Shown here piece after piece: positions 7,949 through 15,010 of a stretch of DNA of 18,008 nt. Made by a program: the position numbers and the translations under genes. The stretch's first letter is position 1; each line of letters begins with the position of its first letter. Where the stretch lies: positions 1 through 18,008 of the forward strand of contig CAYYXR010000048.1 of assembly GCA_964475755.1 (NCBI GenBank). Direction: 5' to 3'. Origin of the DNA: UBA11612 sp964475755 (GTDB lineage: Bacteria; Pseudomonadota; Alphaproteobacteria; Rhodospirillales; Rhodospirillaceae). The notes under the pieces are model-generated. The model made no database searches. It was not told the origin of the DNA and saw nothing but the letters and a program-made list of their open reading frames with translations.

Positions 7949-8914
7949 ATGAAGAGATGGACCGTTGCGGCGTTATTGATTGCGGTTTTGGGCGCTTGTG
8001 CGCCTGAATTCAATCCGCCGCCAGGATACCGCGGCGGGTTTCTTGCAAATTCCGGACGAAGCTTCGTCGTCACTGTGAAGCCTGGCGATACCGTGTATGC
8101 CATATCCCGCCGCTATGACGTGCCCACGCAGACCATTATTTCGCGGAACGGTCTGCAACCACCTTATCACTTGCAAGTCGGACAGCAGCTTATACTCGAT
8201 CCGATCCGCATCCATCGTGTGATGCGCAGCGATACTCTGTCTCGATTAGCCCGCTCATATGGGGTGGATATGGGCTTGCTGGCGTCTATGAATGAATTGT
8301 CCTCGCCGTATACAATTTATGTCGGGCAGGATCTTTATATACCCGATCCATTTTCCGTTGCGGCGGCTCCGGTTCAAAGAAACGTCTCACCGCGTCAATC
8401 TCCAGGCGTTCAGCCTCGGCCCTCGACGACGGTGCCGCCGCCACCGACCGCCGAAGTGGCCTCGCCGCCAGAAAAAGAACTGGTGGAGGTTGTGCCGCCG
8501 ATTAGTGCGCCGCCGGCGCGGGCATCGGCACGTTTTGCATGGCCCATTACTGGGAGAATCATCTCACGATTTGGCCCGGCGGGGCCGGGGTTGCACAACG
8601 ACGGGATTAATATTGCCGCCTCAGCCGGAGCATCGGTGCGGGCGGCGGATAACGGCGTTGTTGCCTACGCGGGTAGTGAATTGCGTGGGTTCGGAAATCT
8701 GCTGTTGATCAAGCACGACGGCGGATGGATCACAGCGTATGCGCACAATGACGCGTTGCTGGTCAAACGCGGAGAGCAAGTTAAGCAGGGACAGGTTATT
8801 GCGCGTGTCGGCCAGTCCGGCAACGTTGACGCGCCGCAACTTCACTTTGAGGTGCGCAAAGGAACGCAGGCGCTCGATCCCATCCAGCACCTCGCGCAGG
8901 CACCGGGCGGATAA
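7949..8914 (+). CDS. NlpD-like lipoprotein with two LysM domains and a degenerate LytM (M23) domain
   Basis: This is an envelope lipoprotein likely to regulate peptidoglycan amidases at division. From ATG 7949 it has 321 residues: a signal peptide with lipobox LGAC (Cys17), LysM repeats at about 39-83 and 88-131, a Pro-rich linker (about 139-198), and a LytM domain at about 197-313. The usual zinc ligands are mostly gone: the normal H-x-G-x-D site reads NDGIN (Asn217, Asn221), and the H-x-H site reads Gln297-Leu-His299; only His266 and His299 remain. Known family members of this kind (NlpD, EnvC) are inactive activators of amidases, so the same role is inferred. Starts at 7865 and 7916 are in frame but put the signal peptide deep inside. 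The pcm-nlpD order is shared with many proteobacteria. Confidence 0.88.
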   Translation: MKRWTVAALLIAVLGACAPEFNPPPGYRGGFLANSGRSFVVTVKPGDTVYAISRRYDVPTQTIISRNGLQPPYHLQVGQQLILDPIRIHRVMRSDTLSRLARSYGVDMGLLASMNELSSPYTIYVGQDLYIPDPFSVAAAPVQRNVSPRQSPGVQPRPSTTVPPPPTAEVASPPEKELVEVVPPISAPPARASARFAWPITGRIISRFGPAGPGLHNDGINIAASAGASVRAADNGVVAYAGSELRGFGNLLLIKHDGGWITAYAHNDALLVKRGEQVKQGQVIARVGQSGNVDAPQLHFEVRKGTQALDPIQHLAQAPGG

Positions 8915-8916
8915 TG

Positions 8917-8932
8917 CGGCTGACTACAGCCG
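8917..8932. other. small hairpin between convergent genes
   Basis: CGGCTG - ACTA - CAGCCG is a perfect 6-bp stem with a 4-base loop in the 9-base gap between the lipoprotein gene (stop ends 8914) and the convergent ATPase gene; the loop contains the ATPase stop codon. There is no T-run on either side, so terminator function is only a guess. Confidence 0.35.
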
Positions 8933-9850
8933 AGCCATATCGATTTTGACTTTGAATTCCCCGGCCAACGCTTGAATCATCTGCCAGGCGACACGACCCG
9001 AGCGCGCGCCGCGGGTGACAGACCATTCAATGGCCCGCGCACGCAGTTCCTCCTTAGCGAGAGGAATTTTAAAGGCACCAGCATAGCCGAAGACGATATT
9101 GAGGAATGTTTCCTGGTCGAGGTGGTGAAACCCTAGCCAAAGGCCGAAGCGGTCGGACAGAGATACCTTTTCCTCGATGGCTTCACTTTCATGGATGGCT
9201 GCGGCGCGCTCGTTCTCGATCATATCGCGGGCCATCATGTGACGGCGGTTCGAGGTGGCGTAAAACACGACATTAGCCGGACGACCTTCCAGCCCGCCTT
9301 CGAGCACCGCTTTCAGCGCCTTATAGCTTTGATCCTCGCCCTCAAAAGATAAGTCGTCGCAAAAAAGGATGCACTGTCTGCTTGCATTGCGCAGTCGCGC
9401 TAGGAGGCGCGGCAGGCTTTGAATATCCTCGCGGTGAATTTCAACGAGAGCGATGCGTTTCTTGCCCTTGCGGCCGGCATTGACGTGTTCATGCACGGCT
9501 TTGACGAGCGAACTTTTGCCGCAGCCGCGCGCACCCCACAGGAGTGCGTTGTTGGCCGGATATCCGTCGGCATGATTGCGCGTATTGGCCTCGAGCTGTT
9601 CGGCCTGGCTTTCGATGCCTTTCAGCAATTCTAATGGGACGCGATTGACCTCGGGGACCGGGGTGAGTTGCCCAGTCTCCGCATGCCAGATGAAAGCATC
9701 GGCGCTGCCGAGGTCACCCTCGGGGCCCGGAGGGCTAAGAGAGGATTCCAGCGCGCCGGCAATACGCCGCAAGGGTGCCGCCAGCGGCTGCCTCTCAGCC
9801 TCGGCTGCGCGGGGTTTAGAGCGGGTTTTGGGCTTGGATTTCTTGGCCAT
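8924..9850 (-). CDS. DUF815 family AAA+-like ATPase
   Basis: This is a predicted P-loop ATPase of the DUF815 family, 308 residues; its substrate is not known. The first 40 or so residues are basic and low-complexity (AKKSKPKTRSKPR). Walker A is GARGCGKSS at 106-114, Walker B is ILFCDDLSF at 161-169 (Asp165, Asp166), a sensor-like Asn sits in ATSNRRH at 198-204, and LSDRFGLWLGF at 241-251 contains the likely arginine-finger region. It converges on the lipoprotein gene and diverges from yajC, across a 177-base spacer. A position between the pcm/nlpD block and yajC-secDF is common in alphaproteobacteria. No functional link to Sec is shown by the sequence. Confidence 0.92.
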   Translation of the reverse strand: MAKKSKPKTRSKPRAAEAERQPLAAPLRRIAGALESSLSPPGPEGDLGSADAFIWHAETGQLTPVPEVNRVPLELLKGIESQAEQLEANTRNHADGYPANNALLWGARGCGKSSLVKAVHEHVNAGRKGKKRIALVEIHREDIQSLPRLLARLRNASRQCILFCDDLSFEGEDQSYKALKAVLEGGLEGRPANVVFYATSNRRHMMARDMIENERAAAIHESEAIEEKVSLSDRFGLWLGFHHLDQETFLNIVFGYAGAFKIPLAKEELRARAIEWSVTRGARSGRVAWQMIQALAGEFKVKIDMARL

Positions 9851-9939
9851 GGGGGCCGGAAGCTAGCAGATTAGCCCCCCTTGCGGAACGCATCTTTAGG
9901 CCCCAATTGAGAGGGGTTGCGGGCCGGGGGTGATACCAT

Positions 9940-9967
9940 TTGCAACGCCGCCCGGGGTGGGTATAGT
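9940..9967 (+). promoter_or_regulatory. candidate sigma-70 promoter for yajC-secD-secF
   Basis: TTGCAA at 9940-9945 and TATAGT at 9962-9967 are separated by 16 bases, a good match to the -35/-10 pattern, in the 177-base spacer between divergent DUF815 ATPase and yajC genes. It would start transcription around 9974, about 55 bases before the yajC ATG. Assignment is by pattern only. Confidence 0.55.
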
Positions 9968-10027
9968 CCGCCCATTCCGGCCCCCCCAAGTGGGCCGCTT
10001 CATTTTTTTGGGAAGGGGAGCCTCCCG

Positions 10028-10390
10028 ATGTTCATTTCTCCGGCCTACGCACAGGCCGCCGGACAGCCAAGTCCGTTCGGCATGTTCGTGCCGCTTATCC
10101 TTATTTTCGTAATCTTCTATTTCCTGCTGATCCGTCCGCAGCAAAAGAAGATGAAAGAACACCGTGCTATGCTTGACGCCGTGCGCCGGGGGGACCGCAT
10201 TGTAACCAACGGCGGGATCGTCGGTTTGGTTACGAAAGTTCTACCGGACGACAAGGCGTTGATGGTGGAGATTGCCGACGACGTGAAGGTGAAGGTCATG
10301 CGCGACATGATTGCCAACGTTCTCAGCAAGACCGAACCCGCGTCGGATGATAAAGACGACAAAGAAGAGGAAGGCGCGGAAAACAAGTAA
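10028..10390 (+). CDS. yajC: preprotein translocase subunit YajC
   Basis: YajC is a small inner-membrane partner of SecDF in Sec-dependent export. The 120-residue product begins MFISPAYAQA and has one membrane helix (about 18-37, FGMFVPLILIFVIFYFLLIR), then RPQQKKMKEHRAMLDAVRRGD with the conserved RPQ motif, and the VTNGGIVGLV turn typical of the family. The tail is charged (DDKDDKEEEGAE). ATG 10028 is preceded by a strong purine-rich ribosome-binding site, GGAAGGGGAG at 10011-10020, which decides the start over upstream in-frame codons from 9917. It heads the yajC-secD-secF operon. Confidence 0.95.
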   Translation: MFISPAYAQAAGQPSPFGMFVPLILIFVIFYFLLIRPQQKKMKEHRAMLDAVRRGDRIVTNGGIVGLVTKVLPDDKALMVEIADDVKVKVMRDMIANVLSKTEPASDDKDDKEEEGAENK

Positions 10391-10428
10391 TTCGCGCGAT
10401 ATTCAAACCAACTATATAGAGACCTTTT

Positions 10429-12003
10429 ATGGCAACTGCGCGCCAAGCGATCGCGACCCTTCAATACAGCGCCCTGAAAATAGCAATGGTGCTGGTGGTG
10501 ACATTAGCAGGACTGGCGTTCGCGTTTCCCAATATCCTCAGCGAAGAAATGCGGGAGAGCTTGCCGGAATGGATGTCACCCTTGCAATTGGGGCTCGACC
10601 TTCAGGGTGGTTCATACCTCTTGTTGGAAGTGGATCTGGAAGCGGTTGAGCGCGAACAATTGACCAACCTGGAGGAATCCGTACGTGGAGCACTTCGGGA
10701 AGAACGCCTGGGATACAGAAATTTGCGTTCGACAGACGTCGAGGTCTTCGTGACCATTCCGGAGGACATTGATCGGGCGCGCGCGGCCATCCGCACGTCT
10801 GTGCCGGACATGGCCATCGAAACGCTGGATAACAATCGGCTGCGTATCACCATTCCCGATTCCGTCAAAAGCGATCAGGAAACAGCGGCTGTGTCGCAGT
10901 CCTTGGAGATCGTCCGGCGCCGTATCGATGAATTCGGCACGAGTGAGCCGTCCATTCAGCGCCAGGGTGATGACCGCATCATTGTCGAACTTCCCGGCGT
11001 TGGGGAGCCGGGCCGTATTAAGGAATTGATCGGTCAGACCGCGAAATTGAACTTCCACATGGTGGAAGAAGGTGCGAGCGCCAACGACCCGACAAACTTG
11101 CCGGCTGGCACCATGATTTTGCCGGATGCCAACAATCCGGGGCTCAATCTGGTTGTGCGCCGACGCGTCGAGGTCAGCGGCGAGCGTCTCGTGGATGCAC
11201 AGCCTTCGTTCGGTCAGGACGGGCGGCCTATCGTCAATTTCCGTTTTGATACGGTCGGCGGGCGCATGTTCGGCCAGACAACATCGAACAACGTTGGTAA
11301 TCGCCTCGCGATTGTGCTCGACAACGAAGTGATTAGTGCACCGGTGATCAATAGTCCCATTGTCGGTGGCAGCGGTTTGATCGAGGGGCAATTTACCATT
11401 GAGGAAGTGCAAGACCTTGCACTGCTCTTGCGCGCGGGCGCGTTGCCTGCGCCGCTGCTGATTCTCGAAGAACGGACGGTGGGGCCAAGCCTCGGTGCCG
11501 ATTCAATCCGGGCCGGGGAGTTTGCGAGTGTCCTTGGAATTGTGCTGGTAGGGATCTTCATGCCCATAGCCTATTTCTCGTTCGGCATCATAGCGGTGAT
11601 CGCGCTGGCGGCAAATATCGGCTTGCTGATCGGCGTGTTGAGTCTTATTAGCGCGACGCTGACACTGCCGGGTATTGCCGGGATTGTTTTGACCCTCGGC
11701 ATGGCGGTGGATGCCAACGTTCTCATTTATGAGCGCATGCGTGATGAATTTGAATCCGGACGCACGCTCATGAATTCCCTCGGCTCGGGGTTCCAGGCTG
11801 CGTTCGCGACCATTTTGGACTCGAACATCACGGGTTTGATCGCCGGTATTCTGCTGTTTTTCCTAGGCAGCGGTCCGGTGCAAGGTTTTGCGGTGACGAT
11901 GACCATAGGCATTCTGACCTCGATGTTCTCAGCGATCATGATCACGCGCCTTTTGGTATGGCTTTGGTTCTCGAAGACCAAACCGCAGACCTTGCCGATT
12001 TAG
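10429..12003 (+). CDS. secD: protein translocase subunit SecD
   Basis: SecD, with SecF, uses the proton-motive force to pull substrates through SecYEG into the periplasm. The 524-residue product has an N-terminal membrane helix (about 16-34), the conserved GLDLQGG at 55-61, a large periplasmic domain with the repeat-like region ending near residue 340 (FTIEEVQDLALLLRAGALPAP), and a five-helix C-terminal RND-type membrane block including GMAVDANVLIYERMRDE near residue 424-440, where the Asp is part of the proton-relay motif. Length is normal. It starts 38 bases after yajC and ends 12 bases before secF. Confidence 0.97.
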   Translation: MATARQAIATLQYSALKIAMVLVVTLAGLAFAFPNILSEEMRESLPEWMSPLQLGLDLQGGSYLLLEVDLEAVEREQLTNLEESVRGALREERLGYRNLRSTDVEVFVTIPEDIDRARAAIRTSVPDMAIETLDNNRLRITIPDSVKSDQETAAVSQSLEIVRRRIDEFGTSEPSIQRQGDDRIIVELPGVGEPGRIKELIGQTAKLNFHMVEEGASANDPTNLPAGTMILPDANNPGLNLVVRRRVEVSGERLVDAQPSFGQDGRPIVNFRFDTVGGRMFGQTTSNNVGNRLAIVLDNEVISAPVINSPIVGGSGLIEGQFTIEEVQDLALLLRAGALPAPLLILEERTVGPSLGADSIRAGEFASVLGIVLVGIFMPIAYFSFGIIAVIALAANIGLLIGVLSLISATLTLPGIAGIVLTLGMAVDANVLIYERMRDEFESGRTLMNSLGSGFQAAFATILDSNITGLIAGILLFFLGSGPVQGFAVTMTIGILTSMFSAIMITRLLVWLWFSKTKPQTLPI

Positions 12004-12015
12004 GACTTTAGAACC

Positions 12016-12987
12016 ATGGCATTTCAACCACTTGGCCGTATCGTTAGCCGTAACTTCAAGTTCGATTTCATTCGATATCGGGCGATTCCGTTTGTTTTAT
12101 CTGCGACCCTAATCGTCGCGTCTTTTATTTCGCTCGCCGTGCAGGGGCTGAACTTCGGCATTGATTTTGCCGGCGGAGCGCTTGTCGAAGTGCGCTCCGA
12201 TCACGGAGTTAATTTGGCGGAACTGCGCGGACGCTTGAATGGGCTTGGATTGGGCGACGTTGCGATTACGACGTTTGGTGAGTCCGGCCGCGACGTAATG
12301 ATTCGCGTCCAGGAGCAGGCGGGTGGCGATCAGGCGCAAAACGAAGCGCTCGCGCGTGTTCAGCAAGAACTCGGACCGGGGTTTGAACTGCGCCGTACGG
12401 AGGTTGTCGGGCCGAAGGTCGGCGCAGAATTGATCATTGACGGTGCTCTTGCCATCGCTTTGGCGCTAATCGGGATCATGATTTATGTGTGGCTGCGCTT
12501 TGAATGGCAGTTCGCCATGGGCGCCGTTTTGTCGTTAACCCACGACGTGATTACGACCATCGGTCTGTTTTCAATTTTTCAGATCGAATTCAACCTGAAC
12601 ACCGTCGCGGCGGTTCTAACGATCGCGGGCTTTTCGATCAATGACACTGTCGTGGTGTATGACCGGGTCCGTGAGATGATGCGGCGCTACAAAAAGCTCT
12701 CACTGCCGGATCTCTTGAACTTTGCGCTCAACAGCGTGCTGATGCGTACAATCGTGACAACCTTTACAACGTCTTTGGCCGTGATCGCGCTGGTGGTCTT
12801 CGGCGGCGAGGTTCTGCGCGGTTTCAGCGTTGCGATGCTGTGGGGCATGGTGGTCGGTACGTATTCAACAGTTTATGTCGCGTTGCCCGTGCTGGTTTAT
12901 TTTGATCTTCGCCGGGACGATATGGTCGGGACGGTATCTGCCGATCAGCAACAAGTGCCCGAATACGAACGCGGACCCGCCGAATAA
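12016..12987 (+). CDS. secF: protein translocase subunit SecF
   Basis: SecF completes the SecDF export motor. The 323-residue product has the first membrane helix at about 24-44, the conserved FGIDFAGGALVEVR segment (49-62), a small periplasmic domain, and the C-terminal membrane block with FSINDTVVVYDRVREMMRRY near residue 206-225, the SecF signature carrying the Asp of the conserved proton path. AGGA at 12002-12005 overlaps the secD stop and lies 10 bases before the ATG. It is followed after 17 bases by the Mth938-domain gene, so all four genes from yajC are probably one transcript. Confidence 0.97.
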   Translation: MAFQPLGRIVSRNFKFDFIRYRAIPFVLSATLIVASFISLAVQGLNFGIDFAGGALVEVRSDHGVNLAELRGRLNGLGLGDVAITTFGESGRDVMIRVQEQAGGDQAQNEALARVQQELGPGFELRRTEVVGPKVGAELIIDGALAIALALIGIMIYVWLRFEWQFAMGAVLSLTHDVITTIGLFSIFQIEFNLNTVAAVLTIAGFSINDTVVVYDRVREMMRRYKKLSLPDLLNFALNSVLMRTIVTTFTTSLAVIALVVFGGEVLRGFSVAMLWGMVVGTYSTVYVALPVLVYFDLRRDDMVGTVSADQQQVPEYERGPAE

Positions 12988-13004
12988 TCGGTGGGCTGCA
13001 CCTG

Positions 13005-13379
13005 GTGAAACTCACCCGACACTCTCCAAGCGACCGTCAGATTATTCAACGCTATGGCAATGGCGGCTTCAGAGTTTCCGATGTCGACTTCACCGGGTCC
13101 GTTCTTGTGCTACCTCAGCAGACAATTAGCTGGACGGTTCTCACAATGGATCAATTGAACGAGCACAGCTTCGCGCAGGTGTTGGAGCACGCGGCGGCGC
13201 TGGACGTGTTTCTGCTGGGATGCGGCACCCGCATGGAAAGGCTGAAGCGCGAATTGCGTGAGGCGCTGAGGCAAAGCGGGCTGGTCGTGGACACCATGGA
13301 AACCGGCGCGGCATGCCGAAGTTATAATGTGCTTGTGAATGAGGGGCGCGCCGTCGGCGCAGGCCTTCTGGCGATATAA
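13005..13379 (+). CDS. Mth938-like domain protein (NDUFAF3-related)
   Basis: This 124-residue protein belongs to the Mth938/DUF498 family, whose mitochondrial relative NDUFAF3 helps assemble respiratory complex I. Visible family features are IQRYGNGGFRVSDVDFTGSVLVL near the N-terminus, DVFLLGCGTRMERL (about 67-80), and the late block VVDTMETGAACRSYNVLVNEGRAVGAGLL (key METGAACRSYN). The start is GTG 13005, 17 bases after secF; no ATG gives a full-length domain. Location at the end of a yajC-secD-secF operon is a recognised alphaproteobacterial arrangement. A role in complex I or membrane-protein assembly is inferred from the relatives; the biochemical activity is unknown. Confidence 0.88.
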   Translation: MKLTRHSPSDRQIIQRYGNGGFRVSDVDFTGSVLVLPQQTISWTVLTMDQLNEHSFAQVLEHAAALDVFLLGCGTRMERLKRELREALRQSGLVVDTMETGAACRSYNVLVNEGRAVGAGLLAI

Positions 13380-13389
13380 GCGCAAAAAA

Positions 13390-13414
13390 ATCGGGGGCCA
13401 CTTGGGCCCCCGAT
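13390..13414. terminator. bidirectional intrinsic terminator between convergent genes
   Basis: ATCGGGGGCC - ACTTG - GGCCCCCGAT is a perfect 10-bp GC-rich stem with a 5-base loop, 10 bases after the Mth938 gene stop. On its left is a run of seven A (13384-13390), which reads as a T-run on the minus strand, so it is strongest for the convergent membrane-protein gene; CTTATCTC on the right gives weaker support for the plus strand. It closes the yajC-secDF operon. Confidence 0.88.
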
Positions 13415-13436
13415 CTTATCTCGATTTGTAAATCGA

Positions 13437-14021
13437 TTAAGCCAAGTGCATCTGTCCGACCATGCATAGGAGCATGGGAATGGAGAGAAGCGTATTGGTC
13501 CGGGAGAACAGCATCGCTGTTCGGGCGGCTTTGGCTTTGGTATCTGCGTCGGCTTCGACAATGCCCAACGCTTTCTTCTGATTTGGCCAGATCACAAACC
13601 AGACGTTGAACCACATGATGATACCGAGCCACATACCAACGCCGATCAGAGCCGCTTGGCCGGTTTGTGAGCCCAGCAACAGTGCATCGACCATGTAGCC
13701 GTTCAAGTGCGCCAGGATCAGGCCGGTGATCAAAGTGGCCATGGCGCCCCAGCGGAACCAGAACAAGGCGGCCGGTGCGATGACTTTACCAATCGCCGGT
13801 TTTTGCTCATCCGGGATTTTTGGCATATTCGGAATTTGAACGAAATTGAAGTACCAGAGCAGACCGATCCACATGACCCCGCTCAGAACATGTAGATACC
13901 GGAACAGTGCCGCATAAAATGCAACGCCGTAGGACGTCTGGCCCATCAAAAGAAAGATCAACACGGCGAGAACGACGCCGGCGATGACAGTGTTTCTTAA
14001 GGATGTAAGAATTGCGCTCAT
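13437..14021 (-). CDS. Urate_ox_N (PuuD-like) integral membrane protein
   Basis: This 194-residue membrane protein resembles the membrane domain of PuuD-type urate hydroxylases. The clearest match is RYLHVLSGVMWIGLLWYFNFVQIP (about 41-64, with His44), followed by ALFWFRWGAMATLITGLIL (85-103) and a third block with GMWLGIIMWFNVWFVIWPNQKKALG. About five hydrophobic segments are seen. It lacks the C-terminal cytochrome c domain of full-length PuuD (no CxxCH), so it may be a heme-binding membrane protein of other function; urate oxidation should not be assumed. A strong ribosome-binding site (AGAAGGGGG, 14028-14036 on this strand) lies 6 bases before ATG. It sits antiparallel between the NDUFAF3- and NDUFAF6-like genes. 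Confidence 0.8.
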   Translation of the reverse strand: MSAILTSLRNTVIAGVVLAVLIFLLMGQTSYGVAFYAALFRYLHVLSGVMWIGLLWYFNFVQIPNMPKIPDEQKPAIGKVIAPAALFWFRWGAMATLITGLILAHLNGYMVDALLLGSQTGQAALIGVGMWLGIIMWFNVWFVIWPNQKKALGIVEADADTKAKAARTAMLFSRTNTLLSIPMLLCMVGQMHLA

Positions 14022-14153
14022 GAAAGACCCCCTTCTTAAGGTTAAAGTGGCGCGACCCCGGGGCCATGTTACTCATAATTGGCCTTTGCGCAATGTTTGT
14101 AACAGCAAAAAATTATTTGAACTCAAAATGTTAACCAAGGCTTGCGGCCCTCT

Positions 14154-15005
14154 ATGACAGCCGACTCCGCTAAATACGTTGCCGAATTGGTCCGCGCCGA
14201 AGACCGGGACAGATATTTGACGGCTTTATTTGCGCCCGTGTCCGCGCGCCAAGACGTGATGACCCTCTATGCGGCCAACGTTGAAATTTCGAAGATTCGC
14301 GATGCCGTCTCCGAACCGCTCATTGGTCAAATGAAGATCGAATGGTGGAAGAACGTCATTGCGGCAATCTACGACGGCGGTGATGTCCCGTCCGGTAATC
14401 CTGTCGTCGAGGAGTTATGCCGCGTTATCGGTGCGCGAAAGCTTTCTCGCCAAAATTTCGATGCCCTTCTGGATGCACGGGCGGAAGACATGGCGGAAGA
14501 GGGGCCGCAAGACGTTTTGGCACTGGAAGTCTATGCGGAGGGAACGTCATCTCGCCTTATACAGCTTTCTCTCGAGGTCCTGGGTGTTCGCGATGCGGAG
14601 ACGATGACTGCGGCGCGCCACGTCGGTGTGGCATGGGCTTTGGCGGGAATTATCCGTGCCGTCTTGTTTCACGCGCGCGCAAATAAGCTGACCTTGCCGA
14701 ACGATTTGATGCAGAAATACGACTTGTCCGGTCAGGATCCGTTTCGAAAGAAAAACACGGACAAGCTTGCCTCGGTTGTTGCCGATATCGCGCAAGTTGC
14801 CCGTCAGCATTTAGAAAAGGCCCGGTCTTATAACCATAAGATTGACCGGCGGGGATTGTCACCGCTTCTGGTGGGAGCGCTGGCTGACCAGTATTTAAAG
14901 GGATGTGCGGACCGCAAATACGATGTGTTCGATCCACGGCACGCGCTGCAGCGGCCGAGCGTTCTGAGTCTCACGTGGCGCGCAATGCGCAATCGCTATT
15001 GGTAA
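14154..15005 (+). CDS. squalene/phytoene synthase-like protein (NDUFAF6-related, probably non-catalytic)
   Basis: This 283-residue protein has the trans-prenyltransferase (SQS/PSY) fold signature but not its catalytic Asp-rich motifs. Where active enzymes have DxxxD, it reads ISKIRDAVSEPLIGQMKIEWW (about 46-66), close to the pattern of the complex I assembly factor NDUFAF6. The second motif region is DARAEDMAEEGPQDVLALEVYAEGTSSRL, where the usual aspartates are also mostly replaced. Later helices contain AWALAGIIRAVLFHARANKLTLP. Start ATG 14154 is preferred over the in-frame TTG 14142. Because a terminator and an antiparallel gene separate it from secF, it needs its own promoter in the 132-base divergent spacer; none was clear. 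It converges with trmFO (5-base gap). Confidence 0.82.
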   Translation: MTADSAKYVAELVRAEDRDRYLTALFAPVSARQDVMTLYAANVEISKIRDAVSEPLIGQMKIEWWKNVIAAIYDGGDVPSGNPVVEELCRVIGARKLSRQNFDALLDARAEDMAEEGPQDVLALEVYAEGTSSRLIQLSLEVLGVRDAETMTAARHVGVAWALAGIIRAVLFHARANKLTLPNDLMQKYDLSGQDPFRKKNTDKLASVVADIAQVARQHLEKARSYNHKIDRRGLSPLLVGALADQYLKGCADRKYDVFDPRHALQRPSVLSLTWRAMRNRYW

Positions 15006-15010
15006 TTTCG

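Noticed and set aside
10612..11412. Minus-strand open frame of 266 codons inside secD
   Set aside because: secD is clear on the plus strand, and the shadow has no ribosome-binding site or domain.
14102..14153. TTAACC near the SQS-like gene as a CtrA site
   Set aside because: Only one half-site is present, with no second TTAA at the required spacing.
14154..15005. Carotenoid or hopanoid synthesis gene
   Set aside because: No other isoprenoid genes are nearby and the aspartate-rich catalytic motifs are not present; the NDUFAF6-like pattern fits better.
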